Positions 1 to 11,842 of a stretch of DNA of 64,000 bases are shown here, in pieces (position 1 is the first letter of the stretch; each line of letters starts with the position of its first letter). The notes below the pieces were generated by a model, which was not told where the DNA came from, ran no database searches, and worked only from the letters and a program-made list of their open reading frames with translations. A program made the translations under genes and the position numbers. The DNA comes from Mesorhizobium sp. J428 (GTDB taxonomy: Bacteria > Pseudomonadota > Alphaproteobacteria > Rhizobiales > Rhizobiaceae): assembly GCF_024699925.1 (NCBI RefSeq), contig NZ_JAJOMX010000001.1, forward strand, positions 2,890,001-2,954,000, given 5' to 3'.

Positions 1-250
1 CGCCCACCGTGCCGCGCAGCCTGTCGCCCGCCAGGACCGCGATGTTGACGGCGTTGAGCCCGGGCATCGTCTGGCTGATGGCGAGCATGGCCTTGAACTC
101 GTCGAGGCTGAACCAGCGCTTCTTCTCGGTGAGCAGGATCTTCTGATAGGCGACGACGCCGCCGCCGAAGCTCGCCGCGCCGACGATGAGGAACTCCCGG
201 AAGATCTCGCCGAGGAGCGCGGCTTTCCTTTCAACGACCAGTTCCGTCAT
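1..250 (-). CDS. Chromate transporter ChrA family, N-terminal part (cut by window edge)
   Basis: The reverse strand from ATG at 250 reads in frame to the window edge (83 codons). The translation starts MTELVVERKAALLGEI and contains SFGGGVVAYQK, a W-F-S-x-x-E-F segment and an SQTMPGLNAVN segment. This is the typical start of a CHR-domain (ChrA) membrane protein, with the glycine-rich first segment and the Q-x-x-PG-x-N motif. The family exports chromate, but many members have untested substrates. Only the first part of one CHR domain is visible, so it is not known whether this is a short half-size pair member or a long two-domain ChrA. It is transcribed away from maeB's 3' end in the same direction. 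Confidence 0.75.
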   Translation of the reverse strand, partial: MTELVVERKAALLGEIFREFLIVGAASFGGGVVAYQKILLTEKKRWFSLDEFKAMLAISQTMPGLNAVNIAVLAGDRLRGTVG

Positions 251-296
251 CGACCCCGCCCGGCTTCCTCAGCCCGACCCGTATCAAAGCCCTCCG

Positions 297-319
297 CCGG
301 CGGCCTTGCGGGCCGCCGG
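297..319 (-). terminator. GC-rich hairpin downstream of maeB
   Basis: Nine-base arms CCGGCGGCC and GGCCGCCGG are separated by TTGCG, just past the maeB stop codon (324). No T-tract follows on the minus strand, so it may be a weak intrinsic terminator or only an mRNA 3'-end structure. Confidence 0.4.
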
Positions 320-323
320 GTTC

Positions 324-2609
<2,286 letters not shown>

Positions 2610-2717
2610 GCGTGTTCCTGCCCAGTCGCGTTTCTTTTGTGGAGCGTTCGGGATTAAGGCTACACTTCGCCCTCGTAAAGCGACAAGCAGGGGAACCGAG
2701 AGAATTTCGCCGAGACG

Positions 2718-5480
2718 ATGAACCAGTCCTTCGCGCAGCCGTCAGACATCACGCCGCTTGCCGGCGAGGACGCGACCGCCCCGGCCGCGCCGATCCCCTC
2801 TGCTGCGGGCGCGACGCCGATGATGGAGCAGTTCATCGAGATCAAGGCGGCGAACCCGGACTCGATCCTGTTCTACCGCATGGGCGACTTCTACGAGATG
2901 TTCTTCGCCGATGCGGAGATCGCCAGCCGGGCGCTGGGCATCACGCTGACCAAGCGCGGCAAGCATGCGGGCGAGGACATCCCGATGTGCGGCGTGCCGG
3001 TGCATGCGGCCGACGATTACCTGCAGAAACTGATCGGCCTCGGCTACCGCGTCGCGGTGTGCGAGCAGGTGGAGGACCCGGCCGAGGCGAAGAAGCGCGG
3101 TTCGAAGTCGGTGGTGCGGCGTGACGTGGTGCGGCTGGTGACGCCCGGCACGATCACAGAGGAGAAGCTGCTCGACGCCAACGAGGCGAGCTATCTCATG
3201 GCGCTGGGTCGCGTGAGGGGCGAGGAGGCGCGGCTGGCGCTCGCCTGGATCGACATCTCGACCGGCGCGTTCCGTGTCGCGGAGACGATGCCGGACCGGC
3301 TGCTCGCCGACATCCTCCGGGTCGATCCGCGCGAGCTGATACTGGCCGATCCGGTGTTCCACGATCCGCAGCTGCGGCCCGTGCTGGACGTGATCGGCCG
3401 CAGGGCGAACCCGCAGCCGCCGATCCTGTTCGATTCGGCGACCGCCGAGACGCGCATTTCGCGCTATTTCGGCGTGGCGACGCTGGACGGGTTCGGGAAG
3501 TTCTCCCGGCCCGAACTGTCGGCCATCGCGGGCGCCATCGCCTATGTCGAGAAGACGCAGAAAGCCGAGCGCGCGCCGCTGGCGCGCCCGGAGCGCGAGG
3601 AGGCGGGTGCCGCGCTGTTCATCGACGCGGCCACGCGGTCGAACCTGGAACTGCTGCGCACCCTGTCCGGCAGCCGCGACGGCAGCCTGGTGAAGGCGGT
3701 GGACCGCACGGTGACGGGCGGCGGAGCGCGGCTGCTCGCCGAGCGGATCATGTCGCCGCTGACCGATCCCGATGCGATCAACCAGCGGCTGGATTCGGTG
3801 TCCTTCTTCCGCGCCGAGCCGCGGGTCTGCGAGGCCGTGCGCGTGGCGCTGAAGGGTGCGCCCGACATGCCGCGGGCGCTGTCGCGGCTGGCGCTGAACC
3901 GCGGCGGGCCGCGCGACATGGGAGCGCTGGCGGCCGGGCTGAAGGCGGCGCGCGAAATCGCCGGCCTGTTTGCGGACCGGCCGCAGCCGAGCGAGATCGC
4001 GACGGCGGTCGAGGCGATGAAGGCGCTGCCGGCGGCCCTGGGCGAGCATCTCGACCGGGCACTTTCCGACGAGCTGCCGCTTTTGAAGCGCGACGGCGGC
4101 TTCGTGCGGGCCGGCTATGACGACGAGCTGGACGAGATGCGGGCGCTGCGCGACCAGTCGCGGCGGGTGATCGCCGGCATGGAGCGCGACCTGATCGAGG
4201 AGACGGGCATCCGCTCGCTGAAGATCCGGCACAACAACGTGCTCGGCTACTACATCGAGGTGACGGCGAACCATCACGAGACCATGACCGGCACCGACGC
4301 CGCCAAGGCGCGCTTCATCCACCGCCAGACCATGGCGAGCGCGATGCGGTTCACCACCACCGAGCTTGCGGGGCTGGAGACCAAGATCGCCAATGCCGCC
4401 GACCGGGCGCTGACCGTCGAGCTTGCCGTGTTCGACCGGCTGCTCAGCGAGATCGTCGCGGAGGCGGATGCGATCAGAGCAGGGGCCGGGGCGCTGGCCG
4501 TGCTCGACGTATCGTCCTCCTTTGCCTACCTCGCCGAGCGCGAGGACTATGCGCGGCCGCTGGTCGACGCATCGCTCGCCTTCCGCATCGAGGGCGGGCG
4601 CCATCCGGTGGTCGAGCAGGCGCTCAGGCGTCAGGCCGCCGACCCCTTCGTCGCCAACGACGCCGACCTCTCGCCGCAGGGCAACGACCGCCATGGCGCG
4701 ATCTGGCTTTTGACCGGCCCGAACATGGGCGGCAAATCGACGTTCCTGCGCCAGAACGCCCTGATCGCCATACTGGCGCAGGCGGGTTCCTTCGTGCCGG
4801 CGAGAGCCGCGCATATCGGCGTGGTGGACCGGCTGTTTTCGCGTGTCGGGGCGTCCGACGACCTGGCGCGCGGGCGCTCGACCTTCATGGTCGAGATGGT
4901 CGAGACATCGGCGATCCTGAACCAGGCGGGCGAGCGCGCGCTGGTGATCCTCGACGAGATCGGCCGCGGGACGGCGACCTATGACGGCCTGTCGATCGCC
5001 TGGGCGGCGGTGGAATATCTGCACGAGAAGAACCGCTGCCGCGCGGTCTTCGCCACGCATTTCCACGAGCTGACCGTGCTCGCCGGCAAGCTGCCGCGGC
5101 TGCACAACGTGACCATGCGGGTGAAGGAATGGGAGGGCGACGTCGTCTTCCTGCACGAGGTCGGCAAGGGCGCGGCCGACCGATCCTATGGCCTGCAGGT
5201 GGCGCGGCTCGCGGGCCTGCCCGACGCAGTGGTCGAGCGCGCCAAGGCGGTGCTGACGGAACTGGAGGCGGGCGAGACCTCGGGCAAGGCCTCGCGGCTG
5301 GCCGACGACCTACCGCTGTTCAGCGCGGCGGTGCGGCGCGAGCCGGCGCCGAAGCCGGCGCGACAGGACGACGCGGCGCGGCCGTTGGTCGAGGCGGTGA
5401 CCGCACTTCATCCCGACGAAATGACGCCGCGCGAGGCGCTCGAGGCGCTCTACCGGCTGAAGGGCCTGACGCCGCAGTAG
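2718..5480 (+). CDS. mutS: DNA mismatch repair protein MutS
   Basis: 920 residues. It recognises base mismatches and small loops and recruits MutL. The mismatch-wedging F-x-E motif is at residues 58-60 (FYE inside MGDFYEMFF). The connector, core, lever and clamp domains follow, then the ATPase with Walker [10 protein letters not shown] at about 667-675 and the DEIGRGT Walker B/signature region. The N terminus carries roughly 35 extra, Ala/Pro-rich residues before the conserved mismatch-binding domain, as is common in rhizobia. The ATG at 2718 follows a GGGGAACCGAGAG purine stretch. The frame is intact over 2.76 kb, in contrast to several neighbouring transporter genes. Confidence 0.97.
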   Translation: MNQSFAQPSDITPLAGEDATAPAAPIPSAAGATPMMEQFIEIKAANPDSILFYRMGDFYEMFFADAEIASRALGITLTKRGKHAGEDIPMCGVPVHAADDYLQKLIGLGYRVAVCEQVEDPAEAKKRGSKSVVRRDVVRLVTPGTITEEKLLDANEASYLMALGRVRGEEARLALAWIDISTGAFRVAETMPDRLLADILRVDPRELILADPVFHDPQLRPVLDVIGRRANPQPPILFDSATAETRISRYFGVATLDGFGKFSRPELSAIAGAIAYVEKTQKAERAPLARPEREEAGAALFIDAATRSNLELLRTLSGSRDGSLVKAVDRTVTGGGARLLAERIMSPLTDPDAINQRLDSVSFFRAEPRVCEAVRVALKGAPDMPRALSRLALNRGGPRDMGALAAGLKAAREIAGLFADRPQPSEIATAVEAMKALPAALGEHLDRALSDELPLLKRDGGFVRAGYDDELDEMRALRDQSRRVIAGMERDLIEETGIRSLKIRHNNVLGYYIEVTANHHETMTGTDAAKARFIHRQTMASAMRFTTTELAGLETKIANAADRALTVELAVFDRLLSEIVAEADAIRAGAGALAVLDVSSSFAYLAEREDYARPLVDASLAFRIEGGRHPVVEQALRRQAADPFVANDADLSPQGNDRHGAIWLLTGPNMGGKSTFLRQNALIAILAQAGSFVPARAAHIGVVDRLFSRVGASDDLARGRSTFMVEMVETSAILNQAGERALVILDEIGRGTATYDGLSIAWAAVEYLHEKNRCRAVFATHFHELTVLAGKLPRLHNVTMRVKEWEGDVVFLHEVGKGAADRSYGLQVARLAGLPDAVVERAKAVLTELEAGETSGKASRLADDLPLFSAAVRREPAPKPARQDDAARPLVEAVTALHPDEMTPREALEALYRLKGLTPQ

Positions 5481-5728
5481 AGACGGTATTCTGGACAAGG
5501 ACAGGGCGATTCTTCCGCGTCCTCCGGACGATTTCGACAGGACGGCTACAAGGCCTGCGAAATACAGGTGGGTCGTTACATTTCACCCCCTTTGCTCTAG
5601 CAATTCCTTAAACTCCGGACATCATCATCCCGCGTGGGACGGAGCGGCGCCTGTGAGGTACCGTATCGGGGAGTCGGCTGCACCGCTGCGCGGGAATATC
5701 CCCGCCGCAGCGCTCATGAGGGTCGCTA

Positions 5729-8197
5729 GTGGACGTCAAGCGCGATACGGACAGGGCGCGCTACACGCCGGGACGGCTGCTTGCCGTCATCTGGCCTTTT
5801 GCGATCGTCGTGCTTGCCCAGACGCTTATCGCGTCGCTGAGCATCTACACCCTGTCCGCCGTTCGCGGCTATGTCGCCGGCGAGAGCATGTGGTCGAAGG
5901 GCTACAAGCAGGCCATCCATTCGCTCGAACACTACGTCACGAGCGGTGACGTGGACGACTTCCGCCGCTTCGAGAGCGCCGCCGGCATCCCACTCGGGGA
6001 CCGGAAGGCGCGGCTCGCTCTCCAGTCCTCGCCGCCAGATCTCGATCGCGCACGCCAAGGGCTGCTGACCGGCCGCAATCATCCGAGCGACATTCCCGGC
6101 ATGATCTGGCTCTTCCGCTATTTCGGCGCGATGCCTTATCTCGCGGACGCGATCGAGAAATGGTCGCTGGCGGATCCCAAGATCGTCGAACTGTTCGAGA
6201 TCGGGCACGGCATCAAGCGCGAGCGCGACGGGATGACGGAGATCAGCCGGGCTCAGATGGACGCCTGGATCTCACGCATCGATGCGCTCGACCAGGAGAT
6301 CAACCCGCTTACGCTGCAGTATGCGGAGGCGCTTGGACGAGGCTCGCGCGCGATCACCTACTTCCTCTTCGGCGTCAACGTCGTGTCCGCGCTGCTGTTG
6401 ATTCTGCTCGCCGGCATCCGCACGCGCGGCCTGCTGATCCAGCGCGCGGGGTTCGAGGTGGCACTGATCGCCGAGCGGGCGCGCGCGAACGTCACACTCG
6501 CCTCGATCGGACAAGCGGTGCTGACGACCGACCATGAGGGCCGGCTTTTGTTTCTCAACCGCGTGGCCGAGAAGCTCTTGGATGTGAAACCGGAGGAGGC
6601 CAGGCAGGCGCGGATCACCGACCTGTTCTCGTTCGACGACGACAATACGCGGCACACGGTGAGCGCAACGCTCGAAACGCTCTTCGAAGGTGGTTCGGTG
6701 ACCTCGACACTGACACCGAGAATGCTGATCCGCCGCGACGGGCGCCGCGTGCCGGTGTCGATGGTGGCCGCGCCGCTGAGAATGGACGGCAAGGTGTCGG
6801 GCGCGGTGATCGTGCTGCACGACATGACGCGCGAGAACGAATATATCAGCCGACTGTCGCACCAGGCGACGCATGACGCGCTGACGGGCCTCGCCAACCG
6901 GCGCGCCTTCGAGACGCGGCTGGAGGAACTGATCGCCGGACTGGCCGAGACGCCGGCCTCGCACGCGATGATGTTCATCGACCTCGACCAGTTCAAGATC
7001 GTCAACGACACCTGCGGGCACGCGGCCGGCGACGAACTGCTGAAGCAGGTCACGGGCGCACTGGGGCAGAGCCTCGCGCCGTCGGACATGCTCGCCCGCA
7101 TTGGCGGCGACGAATTCGGCGTCGTCCTGCCCGGCCGTTCGATGGAGGATGCCGCGGTCGTGGCGGAGCGGCTGCGCGTCGCGGTCCAGGACCTGGATTT
7201 TAGCTGGAAGGGGCGCGCCTTTGCGATCAGCGCCAGCATCGGCCTGATCGAGCTGTCCCATCCCTCGACCTCGCTGGAGGAGGCGCTGCAGGCGGCCGAC
7301 GTCGCCTGCTATCTCGCCAAGGAAAAGGGCCGCAACCGCGTCCAAACGCATATTTCGGGCGACACGGAGCTGGAGGCGCGGATCGGCGAGATGGCCTGGG
7401 TGCAGCGCATCCGCCGCGCGACGGAGGAGGACGGGTTCCTGTTCCTGGCGCAGGAGATCGTCCCCCTGTCGGAACCGGAGACCGGCGGACGGCACATCGA
7501 GCTGCTGCTGCGCCTTGCCGACGCCAACGGTGGCTATGTGACGCCGGCGGCGTTCATGCCGGCGGCGGAGCGCTTCGGCCTGATGCCGCTCATCGACCGC
7601 TGGGTGGTGTCGCACGCCTTCCAGGCGATCGGCGCGCATCTGGCCGATCCGGACGCGCCGGAAATCTCGACCTGGGCGATCAACCTCTCCGGCCAGACCA
7701 TCGGCGACACCGAGTTCAGTGCCTTCGTGCGCGGCGAGTTCCGTCGCCACGGCGTGCCGCACGACCTTGTCTGCTTCGAGATCACCGAGACGAGCGCGAT
7801 CTCGAACCTGGCCACCGCGCGATCCTTCATCGAGGGGATGAAGGAGTTCGGCTGCCGCTTCTCACTGGATGATTTCGGCACCGGCATGTCCTCCTTCGGC
7901 TATCTGAAGAAGCTGCCGGTCGACTATCTCAAGATCGACGGCAGCTTCGTGAAGGATATCGTCGAGGACAATATCGACCGCGCCATGGTCGAGACGATCC
8001 ACCGGATCGGCCACATCACCGGCAAGAAGACGATCGCGGAGTTCGTCGAGAACGAGGCCATCCTCGCCGCGCTGAGGGAGATTGGGGTCGACTACGCGCA
8101 GGGCTACGGCGTCGCCCCGCCTATGCCGCTGGCCGAGTTCCGGCGGCAGGTGACCGGCTGCCGGCAACGGTCCGGGCCGCTGAAGCGCGTCGTCTAG
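5729..8197 (+). CDS. Membrane-anchored PAS-GGDEF-EAL cyclic-di-GMP protein
   Basis: 822 residues from a GTG start at 5729, preceded by GAGGG six bases upstream. A transmembrane segment lies near 20-45 and a second near 210-232, enclosing a periplasmic sensory region. A PAS domain (about 250-360), a diguanylate cyclase domain with intact GGDEF at 459-463, and an EAL domain follow. The I-site RxxD five residues before GGDEF reads APSD, so product inhibition is probably lost. The EAL signature reads ELL, but NLS, ITET, DDFGTG, LKIDG and the final QGYGVAPP are present, so phosphodiesterase activity is plausible. It may be bifunctional. It stands alone, 248 bp after mutS, so the signal it senses cannot be inferred from context. 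Confidence 0.92.
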   Translation: MDVKRDTDRARYTPGRLLAVIWPFAIVVLAQTLIASLSIYTLSAVRGYVAGESMWSKGYKQAIHSLEHYVTSGDVDDFRRFESAAGIPLGDRKARLALQSSPPDLDRARQGLLTGRNHPSDIPGMIWLFRYFGAMPYLADAIEKWSLADPKIVELFEIGHGIKRERDGMTEISRAQMDAWISRIDALDQEINPLTLQYAEALGRGSRAITYFLFGVNVVSALLLILLAGIRTRGLLIQRAGFEVALIAERARANVTLASIGQAVLTTDHEGRLLFLNRVAEKLLDVKPEEARQARITDLFSFDDDNTRHTVSATLETLFEGGSVTSTLTPRMLIRRDGRRVPVSMVAAPLRMDGKVSGAVIVLHDMTRENEYISRLSHQATHDALTGLANRRAFETRLEELIAGLAETPASHAMMFIDLDQFKIVNDTCGHAAGDELLKQVTGALGQSLAPSDMLARIGGDEFGVVLPGRSMEDAAVVAERLRVAVQDLDFSWKGRAFAISASIGLIELSHPSTSLEEALQAADVACYLAKEKGRNRVQTHISGDTELEARIGEMAWVQRIRRATEEDGFLFLAQEIVPLSEPETGGRHIELLLRLADANGGYVTPAAFMPAAERFGLMPLIDRWVVSHAFQAIGAHLADPDAPEISTWAINLSGQTIGDTEFSAFVRGEFRRHGVPHDLVCFEITETSAISNLATARSFIEGMKEFGCRFSLDDFGTGMSSFGYLKKLPVDYLKIDGSFVKDIVEDNIDRAMVETIHRIGHITGKKTIAEFVENEAILAALREIGVDYAQGYGVAPPMPLAEFRRQVTGCRQRSGPLKRVV

Positions 8198-8275
8198 GCC
8201 GGCCGGACTGGCCCAAGCCGGGGCGGCGCCATGGCGGTTTGGCCGGGGCGGCGGCATCTGCTATCGCGCCGGCCC

Positions 8276-9206
8276 ATGAGCAACGCATCGACAGCGGGCG
8301 CCGCACGGCACGATTCGGACAGGGCGACCCGGCTGGGCATCGCCTTCATGCTGCTCGCCATCCTGATGTTCGCGCTGAACGACACGCTGGGCAAATGGCT
8401 GCTCGGCAGCTACGGCGTCGGGCAGCTCCTGTTCATCCGCACCGTTTCGGCGCTGCTGGTGATGGTGCCGATCCTGATGCGGGTCGGCTGGCATTCGCTC
8501 TTCCCGGCGAGCCGCGGCTGGCTGCTCGCCGCGCGTGCGCTGATCGCGACACTGGAGATCGGCGCGTTCTACCTCGCCGTATCTTACCTGCCGCTGGCCG
8601 ACACGATCACCTACTGGATGGCGGCGCCGATCTATGTCGCAGCACTTTCGCCGTTTCTGCTCGGCGAGCATGTCGGCTGGCGGCGGTGGACGGCGATCAT
8701 CGTCGGCTTCGTCGGCGTGCTGATCGCGCTGAACCCGTCGGCGGAGACGCTGACGCTGCCGGCGCTGGTGTCGATTGCCGGCAGCCTGCTGTTCACGCTC
8801 CTGATGATCACCGGGCGGGCGCTGCGCGGCACGCCGGATGCGGCGATGGTGTTCTGGCCGCTGGTGACGTCGGGCATCGCCGGCGCGCTGACGATCCCCT
8901 TTGCCTGGGTGACGCCGGCGCTCGACGATCTCGCGCTGCTTGCCTTGCTCGGCGTCGTGGCGCTCGGCGCGCACTACTTCACCAACCGCTCGCTGGCGCT
9001 GGCCCACGCGTCGACCGTAACGCCCTATCAGTACGCTGCTGGTGTGGGCGATGCTGTTCGGCTGGCTGTTCTTCGGCGAGGTGCCGAAGGCGAACGTGCT
9101 GGTGGGCGGCGCGGTGATCGTGGCGGCGGGGCTCTACATCTTCTTCCGCGAGCGGCGGCTGGGGCGGACGAACACGGCAGACCCGTCGGCCGGTTCGGTG
9201 GCGTGA
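8276..9206 (+). pseudogene. DMT-superfamily (EamA) inner-membrane transporter, single frameshift
   Basis: From ATG 8276 the frame encodes eight to nine hydrophobic segments typical of EamA transporters, up to VTPYQY at 9034. The next base breaks the frame. One base later (9036) the expected continuation LLVWAMLFGWLFFGE runs for 56 codons to TGA at 9206. The family pattern suggests an original YQYTLLVW, meaning two bases missing at 9035. Without correction the reading frame runs to 9235 with a nonsense tail. The whole gene would be about 310 residues, the normal EamA length. Substrate unknown. It is either a recent pseudogene or a sequencing/assembly error. Confidence 0.85.
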
Positions 9207-9329
9207 GGACCTGCCCGGGGTGCGGGCGCTCCTGACATCGACCTGTCAGGAGGTGGCGCGATGGTGGCGGCAGCGTCTGGCACCGGGTGGTGCTTGCCGC
9301 TAAAAGGCGCCTCCGTTCGGACCAGTACC

Positions 9330-10556
9330 ATGCAGCAGCCCGCCACAGCCTCCCGATCCGCGATCGGCTTCATCCTCGTCGTCGCGATCCTCGACATCGT
9401 GGCGATGGGCATCGTCATTCCCGTCCTGCCGCCGCTGATCGAGGAATTCGCCGGCTCGACGGCCGATGCCGGCTGGATCAACGGCGTGTTCGTGGCGCTG
9501 TGGGCGCTGATGCAGTTCGTTGCCTCGCCGGTGATCGGCTCGCTGTCGGACCGCTACGGCCGTCGGCCGGTCATCCTGCTCTCGGCAGCAGGGCTCGCCG
9601 CCGACTATGTGCTGATGGCACTGGCGCCGGATCTGTGGTGGCTGGCGGTCGGGCGCATCGTCGCCGGCATCACCTCGTCGTCCTTCACCACGGTCTATGC
9701 CTACATGGCCGATGTGACCCCGCCCGAGGGCAGGGCGAAGGCCTACGGGCTGATCGGCGCGGCCTTCGGCGGCGGCTTCGTCCTCGGGCCGCTGATCGGC
9801 GGGGTGCTGGGCGAGATTTCGCCGCGCGCGCCGTTCTGGTTTGCGGCGGCGCTGAGCGCGCTGGTCTTCGTCTACGGCCTGTTCGTGATGCCGGAATCGC
9901 TGGCGCCGGAGAAGCGCATGGCGTTCTCCTGGCGGCGCGCCAACCCGTTCGGGGCGCTGATGTTGCTCAAGTCGCACCGCGAGCTATCCGGGCTCGCGAC
10001 GGTGAATTTCCTGCTGCACTTCTCGCATCACGTCTTCTCGGCGGTCTGGGTGCTCTATGCCGGCCATCAGTTCGCGCTGACATCGGCGCAGGTGGGCATA
10101 CTGCTGGCAGGGGCCGGCGCGCTGGACATGGTCACGCAGGGCCTGCTGGTCGGCCCGGTGACCAAGCGGCTGGGCGATCGCAAGACGATGATCGTCGGCC
10201 TCCTCGGCGGTGCGACGGGGCTGGCCGCCATGGGACTTGCGCCCGACGTCGTCTGGTTCGCGCTCGCGCTGCTGCCCAACGCGCTGTGGGGCCTCGCCAT
10301 GCCGACGCTGCAGTCGCTGATGACCCGGCTCGTCTCGGAAAGCGAGCAGGGGCAGCTGCAGGGCGCCAATATGAGCGTGGCCTCGATCGCGGGCGTCGCC
10401 TCGCCGGTCTTCTTCGGCTGGGTCTATTCGCTGACGGTCGCCGAGGGCACGACGCTGCCGTTTCCGGGCGCGTCCTTCCTCATCGCCAGTGCGATTCTGG
10501 CCCTAGGGGCTTGCCTTGGCTGGGCTGTTGCCCGCCGCGCGATGCGGGCGGTATAG
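9330..10556 (+). CDS. MFS transporter of the tetracycline-resistance (TCR/TetA-like) family
   Basis: 408 residues with twelve predicted membrane segments. The loop-2/3 motif GSLSDRYGRRPV and the TetA-like start ILDIVAMGIVIPVLPPLIEEF identify the DHA1 drug:H+ antiporter branch, close to TetA and TCR/Tet proteins. The ATG at 9330 is preferred over an in-frame ATG at 9261 because the conserved N terminus begins just after it. This assignment says export of small amphipathic compounds; actual tetracycline transport is not implied. It sits between two other transporter genes (8276 and 10582) that each have one frameshift, but is itself intact. Confidence 0.88.
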   Translation: MQQPATASRSAIGFILVVAILDIVAMGIVIPVLPPLIEEFAGSTADAGWINGVFVALWALMQFVASPVIGSLSDRYGRRPVILLSAAGLAADYVLMALAPDLWWLAVGRIVAGITSSSFTTVYAYMADVTPPEGRAKAYGLIGAAFGGGFVLGPLIGGVLGEISPRAPFWFAAALSALVFVYGLFVMPESLAPEKRMAFSWRRANPFGALMLLKSHRELSGLATVNFLLHFSHHVFSAVWVLYAGHQFALTSAQVGILLAGAGALDMVTQGLLVGPVTKRLGDRKTMIVGLLGGATGLAAMGLAPDVVWFALALLPNALWGLAMPTLQSLMTRLVSESEQGQLQGANMSVASIAGVASPVFFGWVYSLTVAEGTTLPFPGASFLIASAILALGACLGWAVARRAMRAV

Positions 10557-10581
10557 AGCCGGCACTTTCGGGAGAGTCGCC

Positions 10582-11795
10582 TTGACCGACATTGCCGCAC
10601 CCGCGCCACGCATCAACGCCAGCACGACCGTCTTCGGCGTGCTGTTCGCCGTGAGCGGCTGCCATCTGCTCAACGACATGATGCAGTCGCTGCTGGCGGC
10701 ACTCTATCCGATGCTGAAGGCGGATTACGGCCTGGCGTTCTGGCAGGTGGGTCTCCTGACCTTCGCCTTCCAGGTGACGGCCTCGCTGCTGCAGCCGGTG
10801 GTCGGGCTCTACACGGACAAGCGGCCGATGCCCTATTCGCTGCCCTTCGGCAGCGCCTCGACGCTGCTGGGCCTGCTGCTGCTGGCGACATCCTCGACCT
10901 ATCCGCTTCTGGTGCTGGGTGCCGCCTTCATCGGCATCGGCTCGGCGATCTTCCATCCCGAATCCTCGCGCATCGCCCGCCTCGCCTCAGGCGGTCGCTA
11001 CGGGCTGGCGCAGTCGCTGTTCCAGGTGGGCGGCAATTTCGGCACCGCGATCGGCCCGTTGCTGGCCGCCTTCATCGTCGTGCCGCGCGGGCAGGGCAGC
11101 GTCGCCTGGTTCACGGTCGCTGCACTGCTGTCGATGGTGATCCTCTACCAGGTCGGCGCCTGGCTAACCGCTATCGCGCGAACGCAGCCAAGCGGCCGGC
11201 CGTGGCCGACCCTGCGCGCCTGCCGCGCAAGACAGTCGTCACCGCGCTGGTGGTGCTGGCGCTGCTGACCTTCACCAAGAACATCTACCTGGTGAGCCTG
11301 TCGAGCTATTACACCTTCTACGTGATCGACAAGTTCGGCGTGACCGTGCAGGGCGCGCAGGTGATGCTGTTCATCTTCCTCGGCGCGGTGGCGCTGGGCA
11401 CCATCCTCGGCGGGCCGATCGGCGACCGGTTCGGCGCCCGCACGGTGATCTGGTTCTCGATCCTCGGTGCGCTGCCGTTCACGCTCGCCATGCCCTATGT
11501 CGACCTGTTCTGGACGCAGGTCCTGTCAGCGATCATCGGACTGATCATGGCGTCGGCCTTCCCGGCGATCGTGGTCTTCGCGCAGGAACTGGTGCCGGGC
11601 CGCGTCGGCCTAATCGCGGGCGTGTTCTTCGGCTTCGCCTTCGGCATGGCCGGCATCGCGGCAGCCGTGCTCGGCGTGGTGGCGGACGCCTGGGGAATCC
11701 GCTTCGTCTACGACATCTGCTCCTACCTGCCGCTGCTCGGCCTGCTGACGATCTTCCTGCCGGACCTGCGCAGCCTGCGCGGCACGGCGCACTGA
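10582..11795 (+). pseudogene. MFS transporter, fosmidomycin-resistance (Fsr)-like, single frameshift
   Basis: A TTG start at 10582, preceded by GGGAGA, opens a frame with the Fsr signature (SGCHLLNDMMQSLL, HPESSR, LFQVGGNFGTA). It covers the first six membrane segments. Near 11165 the frame changes: NRYRANAAKRPAVADPARL and six further membrane segments continue in the neighbouring frame to TGA 11795. Restoring one base after TGGCT at 11161-11165 joins both halves into about 404 residues, the usual Fsr length. Fsr in E. coli exports fosmidomycin. The break lies in the central cytoplasmic loop, so two half-proteins could be made, but no strong ribosome site is seen before the second half. Confidence 0.82.
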
Positions 11796-11842
11796 GCGGC
11801 CCTACTCCCCAGCGGCGCGAAATCAGTCTATAGACGCCGCCG

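Noticed and set aside
2742..5156. An 804-codon open frame opposite mutS
   Set aside because: Arg/His/Gln-rich composition typical of antisense frames; mutS is unambiguous.
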